Below are positions 30,985 to 35,273 of a DNA stretch of 35,273 bases, one piece after another (the first letter of the stretch is position 1; each line of letters starts with the position of its first letter). Both the position numbers and the translations under genes were made by a program. Origin of the DNA: Bacteroidota bacterium (GTDB lineage: Bacteria > Bacteroidota > Bacteroidia > NS11-12g > UBA955). The DNA is taken from positions 1 through 35,273 of the forward strand of contig RGEC01000003.1 of the NCBI GenBank assembly GCA_009918425.1, read 5' to 3'. The notes beneath the pieces are model-generated. The model saw nothing but the letters and a program-made list of their open reading frames with translations, did not search any database and had not been told where the DNA came from.

Positions 30985-31751
30985 TGCGTTATTTTCTGGA
31001 ACTGGCTTACAACGGAACTGATTTTGGCGGCTGGCAAAAACAGGACGAGGTGGTTAGTATCCAGGCTGTTTTGGAAAGTAAATTATCTCTTATTCTCAGA
31101 CAGCCTGCTGAAGTATACGGTTGTGGCCGCACCGACACCGGTGTTCACGCCACCTACTTCACAGCCCATTTTGATACAGATGCTGAGGTACCCGCAAATC
31201 TGGTTTACCGCCTCAATGGAATGTTGCCAAAAACCATATCCGTATTTCAATGCCGTCAGGTGACAGACGAACTGCACGCCAGGTTTTCAGCTATTGCCAG
31301 AACCTACCGCTATTATATCACACATGCACGCAATCCTTTCACGCATCAAACTTCCTTTTATTCACCTTTCAAACCCAACATTGAACTGATGAACAAGGCC
31401 GCTGAAATGCTTTTATCTCACACAGAGTACCGATGCTTTTGCAAAGGCAAAGCACCCGGCGGCAGCTACAAATGTGTTGTATCAGAAGCAGAGTGGTGCG
31501 AGACCGAAGATGGACTTGTTTTTAAGGTAACCGCCAACCGGTTTTTACGCAGTATGGTGCGTAGTATGGTAGGGACTATGCTGAAACTGGGATTAGGCAA
31601 AATGACCCTGGACCAATTTTGTGAGTTGTTACAATCCGGGAACCGCAATATGGCAGGAAAATCAGCACCCCCGCAAGGTTTATACCTTGTTGATGTAGTT
31701 TATCCCAATTTCGAAAAAGCAACGAGCCTTATTCAGCCCCCAGTCGCTTGA
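30984..31751 (+). CDS. truA: tRNA pseudouridine(38-40) synthase
   Basis: TruA converts uridines 38-40 of the anticodon stem-loop to pseudouridine. The 255-residue product has the typical length. The catalytic Asp51 is in GCGRTDTGVHA, preceded by ELAYNGTDFGGWQKQ and followed by ARTYRYYI and FLRSMVRSMVGTMLKLG. The ATG overlaps the thiolase stop (TAATG). The last 23 bases overlap the end of the large convergent gene, so the C-terminal residues are encoded opposite that gene's stop region. Confidence 0.96.
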   Translation: MRYFLELAYNGTDFGGWQKQDEVVSIQAVLESKLSLILRQPAEVYGCGRTDTGVHATYFTAHFDTDAEVPANLVYRLNGMLPKTISVFQCRQVTDELHARFSAIARTYRYYITHARNPFTHQTSFYSPFKPNIELMNKAAEMLLSHTEYRCFCKGKAPGGSYKCVVSEAEWCETEDGLVFKVTANRFLRSMVRSMVGTMLKLGLGKMTLDQFCELLQSGNRNMAGKSAPPQGLYLVDVVYPNFEKATSLIQPPVA

Positions 31752-34700
31752 GGAAACGTTCTACCTGCTTTGGTGTAGCCTGTTTAACGTAGAAGTCTTC
31801 TACCTTAAGTTTATCGGCTGTATTTAAAAGTATTTCATTGAGCTTCATGTCACTGCTTAGGATATTGGCAACGGTCTTGGTAAGGTTGATATAGATCCAT
31901 TCATTGCCACCGAAATCAAAATAGATATACATATTTTCCCCGCCTCTCTTATGTTCCAGTAGCATGGTGGTTTTAATATCCTTATTGATAGGGGTACCTG
32001 CAAACGAAGCCACACTTACGTTATCGTTGCAATACATACCACGGTATTTGCTATCCCACCTGAAGGTAGCATCACTTAAAACCAGGGTGTATTCAGCTTC
32101 ATCCTTGCCACTTAGTTCACCATTCTTTTCTATATTTTTTATAATGTTTTTGGCAGTTTTGTCCTCTGCCACCATTTCACCCAGTGCATTTTTAAAGAAC
32201 TCGGTATTGATGTTAACAGAAGCACCACTGCTGGTCTGAAAGAGTTCTTTCAATCTGGCGACATAATCTTTATGCAAAGGAAAATCCAGCATCATGGCAA
32301 GATTGAAAACAAAACTGCTGTCGCCTTCCTTCAGATCCGCAGTTCCTGCATTTTTAAATTTAATATTAGTGCTCTCCAAACCAAAATCGAGCGGTCCCTC
32401 GGCATGTACAGTATGGTTTTTCTCATTTAGCTGAATAAAGCTTCCTTTAAGTCCATCATTCAGCAATTTATCCTTGCTACCTGCGAAAAAGCTCTGTTTT
32501 TCATGATCATAATAGAAAATGCCGGTATCGTTGGTTACATCTGGATCGCTGTAGCGACGTTTCCAGCTGAAAAACAAAGGATAAACATGGCTGCTGTCAT
32601 TGGCCACAAAAAGGCCCACATACTGTTTTTTATTGTCCTTGTCGCGAGGATCCTGCACATTGATAATTACATTTTTTGGATCTACCCTATCACTATAGCG
32701 AAGCCAGGCCGAAGGCAGAATATTTTTAAAGGTATGCAAAGGTTTAACATACCCTGTAAATTGCAGGTTTTGCTCCGTACTTAAAATCTGTGCGAAACCT
32801 TTATATCCGATTTTCGTATCGAGTGTAAAGTTCTGGGATTCGTCAATTTTGCCCCAGCCTTCAATATTTCTGCTGCGGTTTACCACAACACTATCCAGGA
32901 AAAACTCCTGTCGTTTGCCCAATTTGTTGACGTACTGATAATAACCTGATCCACGCATTTTGTTTTTACCGTATATCTTCAATCTGCTTCGGTAAATTTC
33001 GTGATACTTGTCAATTCGATTGGCGATCAACCTTGCACTGTCCACAATATCCATATCTCCATTTTCACGAATGGTAACTTTTCCATCTTTCAATATAACC
33101 CTGCTGTCTGCTACATCAATGAACGGAATTTGCTGAACGTTTAAAGTGTAATCTTTCAGGTTATAAATCCCCCGAACACCGGAAAATCTGAGGCTATCCT
33201 GAGTAGGATTTGTGCTTTGCCACAGAGGTTGTTTTCCTGCCATTGCCGCACCCATTTTTGCCTCAATGGTTTTACCATTCATATCCCAGCGGTAGTCATT
33301 CAGGTTTGTTACATAACTGTTATAAGGGAAACGCGTTTCTGAACCGGCTTTGTTGGTAGTAAATGCACCCACGCGTGTGTTAAAATCCATGGTACCCTTA
33401 ATGTCTTTGGTCTCGAAAGCCACTTTCGTACTGTCAGCACCGTAAATAGACAGGTTGGCCTTATCTGCACTGGTTTTATTGGGTGCAAAGGTCATTTCTT
33501 CACTGCTGAATTTGGCTTCGGGCCAAGAAAGGGTTCCGTTGCCGGTTAACTTAGATGGCTTTTGTGTTATGGTCCCAATAAAGTCATATTCAGATTTAAA
33601 CACCTTGATAGGTGTGGGACCATTGGTAATATTGAACTTATCGTGGTAGGGTGTCCATTCCAGATTTGCGTTGGCCGCATACACCTGAGGATAAAGAGTC
33701 GATTGGGGCAAATCATATGATTCAACAGTTCCTTTTGCTGACTTCGGCAGGAGTAAAATCCGTTGAAATTTGGTGGTAGATCCATTAAAGGCAATATTTC
33801 CCTGTTCTCCGTATAGCCCCCGCTCACTCAGATTCATAATCATTTCACCCTGTCCTTTGCCTCTGTACATGCTGTAGCCGCCCGGAGGTGTAGGCTTTAC
33901 AAATCCAAGTGAATAATCAGGCTGTATATACACATAATGGCGAAATTCAGGAAATATCCCATCGCTTTTAAATAGGCCATCGAAACGCAAACCAGCTATG
34001 GTAAAATTATCCAGACTATCTATTGTAAAAGGATCAATAACAAATTTAAATGTTTCGGCTTTGTACTGACCTCCGTGAATTGAAGGTTTATCATACAAAA
34101 CTTCAGATCCCTTTAGGGCTTTGAAAATCGGATATTCTGGGTAATTAACCAGACCTGATTTATTATTCGGCTTATCGATAAAGATAGTTCCGTTTATATT
34201 TCTGAGAACACTTTTAATAGGTATTAGGGATCGCCCGGTACTATCAGGAAAATATAGCCTCAGACTATCAATTATATCCGATTGCACCAAAAAATTACCG
34301 TAATCAAATTCAAATTTTTTACCAAAGAAATCAAACCGTCCTGCACGAACCATACCACCAAAACGCAGCCTGCGATTTTTCAGCAGCGTAACTTGCTGTT
34401 CATAGGGAACCACAACTACATTCTGAGAATCAGAGAAGAAAAATTTTTGTACCCCTTCAATATTCATTTCATTGCTCAACAGATTAAGGGTCATGTTGCT
34501 GCGTTTACCAATCAGTGATGAAAGCCTTATCACATCATAGTCGCGGTTTTTTTCATGACTCTGCACCCAACGAAACAGTTTAGTGCGAAACATGGCTGAA
34601 TCCTGTTCGGGGTAATATGTTAAAAAACCTGCATCGTGCAACTCTATAAAAGGTGATCGCAGATGTTCGGGCTGCATTTTACAGAAGTCGGCATAATCCG

Positions 34701-35273
34701 AAAGTGAAAACTTCATCCTTTTATCGGCACTATAGTAGGAACGCATTTCTTTTTTACGCGCCTGCAATGCCTTTATTTTTTGATCGATAAGAGGCTTATC
34801 TTCAGGCTTATTTTTCCCAATCAGCACTTTAAGCTCTTTTTCCATTGCCTGTGCAACCGGGTCTTCGGGCATGCGGTTATAAAATGCATATAAATTGTTC
34901 AGGGGATTGGAACTTAATGATCCCTGAATTCGGGCATAAAGCATTTCCTTATAAAAATCAGCGCTAGACAGTTTGGCATCCTGATCATTATTGACGTTAT
35001 CAAAATCAATGAACGGTTCATCCAGTTTCCACCGAATCTGTTGGGCATCAATATCTACTTTATGGTAATCATCATAAAAAGGCGCCCTCATCAATCCGTC
35101 TGTACCGCGGTTAATCACGAGTTTATTCTCTTCAAACTGAAAATTAACTTCAACTGAGGGATGCGTTATAAATGAGCTATCCACGTAAATTGTCATTGAT
35201 GCATTCTTGCTGGCTGCTGCACCATTGGCTATTTTAAAAGTTTTGCTCTTTAGGGTAACACGTTTTTGGTTTT
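31729..35273 (-). CDS. very large uncharacterised protein, partial (N-terminus beyond the right edge)
   Basis: I do not recognise a family. The frame is open through the right edge. An ATG at 35196 is in frame, but uninterrupted coding-like sequence (KRVTLKSKTFKIANGAAASK) continues before it, so the true start lies outside. At least 1181 residues are visible. The sequence has no membrane helices and is rich in short alternating hydrophobic and polar stretches with many Asp, Asn, Tyr and Phe, suggesting long beta-structure. A region around EYPIFKALKGSEVLYDKPSI precedes repeated phrases such as YNLKDYTLNVQQIPFIDVAD and KDGKVTIRENGDMDI. These resemble the repeating strands of LptA/OstA-type or AsmA-like proteins, but only loosely. 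A cell-envelope role is a guess. Its 3' end overlaps truA by 23 bp. Confidence 0.8.
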   Translation of the reverse strand, partial: NQKRVTLKSKTFKIANGAAASKNASMTIYVDSSFITHPSVEVNFQFEENKLVINRGTDGLMRAPFYDDYHKVDIDAQQIRWKLDEPFIDFDNVNNDQDAKLSSADFYKEMLYARIQGSLSSNPLNNLYAFYNRMPEDPVAQAMEKELKVLIGKNKPEDKPLIDQKIKALQARKKEMRSYYSADKRMKFSLSDYADFCKMQPEHLRSPFIELHDAGFLTYYPEQDSAMFRTKLFRWVQSHEKNRDYDVIRLSSLIGKRSNMTLNLLSNEMNIEGVQKFFFSDSQNVVVVPYEQQVTLLKNRRLRFGGMVRAGRFDFFGKKFEFDYGNFLVQSDIIDSLRLYFPDSTGRSLIPIKSVLRNINGTIFIDKPNNKSGLVNYPEYPIFKALKGSEVLYDKPSIHGGQYKAETFKFVIDPFTIDSLDNFTIAGLRFDGLFKSDGIFPEFRHYVYIQPDYSLGFVKPTPPGGYSMYRGKGQGEMIMNLSERGLYGEQGNIAFNGSTTKFQRILLLPKSAKGTVESYDLPQSTLYPQVYAANANLEWTPYHDKFNITNGPTPIKVFKSEYDFIGTITQKPSKLTGNGTLSWPEAKFSSEEMTFAPNKTSADKANLSIYGADSTKVAFETKDIKGTMDFNTRVGAFTTNKAGSETRFPYNSYVTNLNDYRWDMNGKTIEAKMGAAMAGKQPLWQSTNPTQDSLRFSGVRGIYNLKDYTLNVQQIPFIDVADSRVILKDGKVTIRENGDMDIVDSARLIANRIDKYHEIYRSRLKIYGKNKMRGSGYYQYVNKLGKRQEFFLDSVVVNRSRNIEGWGKIDESQNFTLDTKIGYKGFAQILSTEQNLQFTGYVKPLHTFKNILPSAWLRYSDRVDPKNVIINVQDPRDKDNKKQYVGLFVANDSSHVYPLFFSWKRRYSDPDVTNDTGIFYYDHEKQSFFAGSKDKLLNDGLKGSFIQLNEKNHTVHAEGPLDFGLESTNIKFKNAGTADLKEGDSSFVFNLAMMLDFPLHKDYVARLKELFQTSSGASVNINTEFFKNALGEMVAEDKTAKNIIKNIEKNGELSGKDEAEYTLVLSDATFRWDSKYRGMYCNDNVSVASFAGTPINKDIKTTMLLEHKRGGENMYIYFDFGGNEWIYINLTKTVANILSSDMKLNEILLNTADKLKVEDFYVKQATPKQVERFLKRLGAE

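Noticed and set aside
1..35273. Possible CRISPR array, insertion sequence, prophage or defence system
   Set aside because: No spaced direct repeats, transposase, integrase, inverted-repeat ends or nuclease/helicase defence genes were found. The window is almost wholly housekeeping.

Overview
The window comes from a Bacteroidota (Bacteroidetes) chromosome. Evidence for this is the ribosomal-protein sequences, promoters of the Bacteroidota type (TTTG, 19-20 nt spacer, TAnnTTTG), few Shine-Dalgarno sequences, a TonB-dependent receptor, an S46 dipeptidyl-peptidase and two-domain DUF1573. Genus cannot be fixed by eye. Coding density is very high: no gene-free stretch reaches 300 bases. I see no rRNA, tRNA, CRISPR array, insertion sequence or phage gene.

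Layout. (1) Bases 1-1992, minus strand: carA followed by eno (eno runs off the left edge). (2) 2062-5872: a terC/alx-like membrane protein (minus) diverging from an S46 exopeptidase of the DPP11 type (plus), then a translationally coupled rhodanese-thioredoxin pair (plus). A bidirectional hairpin at 5871-5900 separates this block from the ribosomal cluster. (3) 5918-22890, minus strand: one uninterrupted 32-gene cluster joining the str, S10, spc and alpha operons in the order rpsL-rpsG-fusA-rpsJ-rplC-rplD-rplW-rplB-rpsS-rplV-rpsC-rplP-rpmC-rpsQ-rplN-rplX-rplE-rpsN-rpsH-rplF-rplR-rpsE-rpmD-rplO-secY-infA-rpmJ-rpsM-rpsK-rpsD-rpoA-rplQ. It has no tuf and no map. Two promoters can be read: one before rpsL and a near-copy before infA. 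(4) 23023-26100, plus strand: an LTA-synthase/sulfatase-fold membrane enzyme and a secreted two-domain DUF1573 protein. (5) 26106-29698, minus strand: yebC, then a TonB-dependent receptor preceded by a small membrane-anchored protein, probably one operon. (6) 29785-31751, plus strand: a PcaF-like thiolase overlapping truA. (7) 31729 to the right edge, minus strand: most of a very large unrecognised protein of more than 1180 residues.

The most surprising observation is in rpsD. Ribosomal protein S4 is 174 residues and appears to lack, in frame, about 27 residues that form the core of its S4 RNA-binding domain, while both flanks are well conserved. Other points worth a second look are the long acidic tail on L17, the matched rpsL/infA promoters whose similarity continues into the first transcribed bases, the start codons of terC and the S46 peptidase sharing a CATG, and the apparent insertion of a four-gene block between rplQ and carA-eno. 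The window is mostly core housekeeping DNA; I do not see a defence island or an evidently new multi-gene system.
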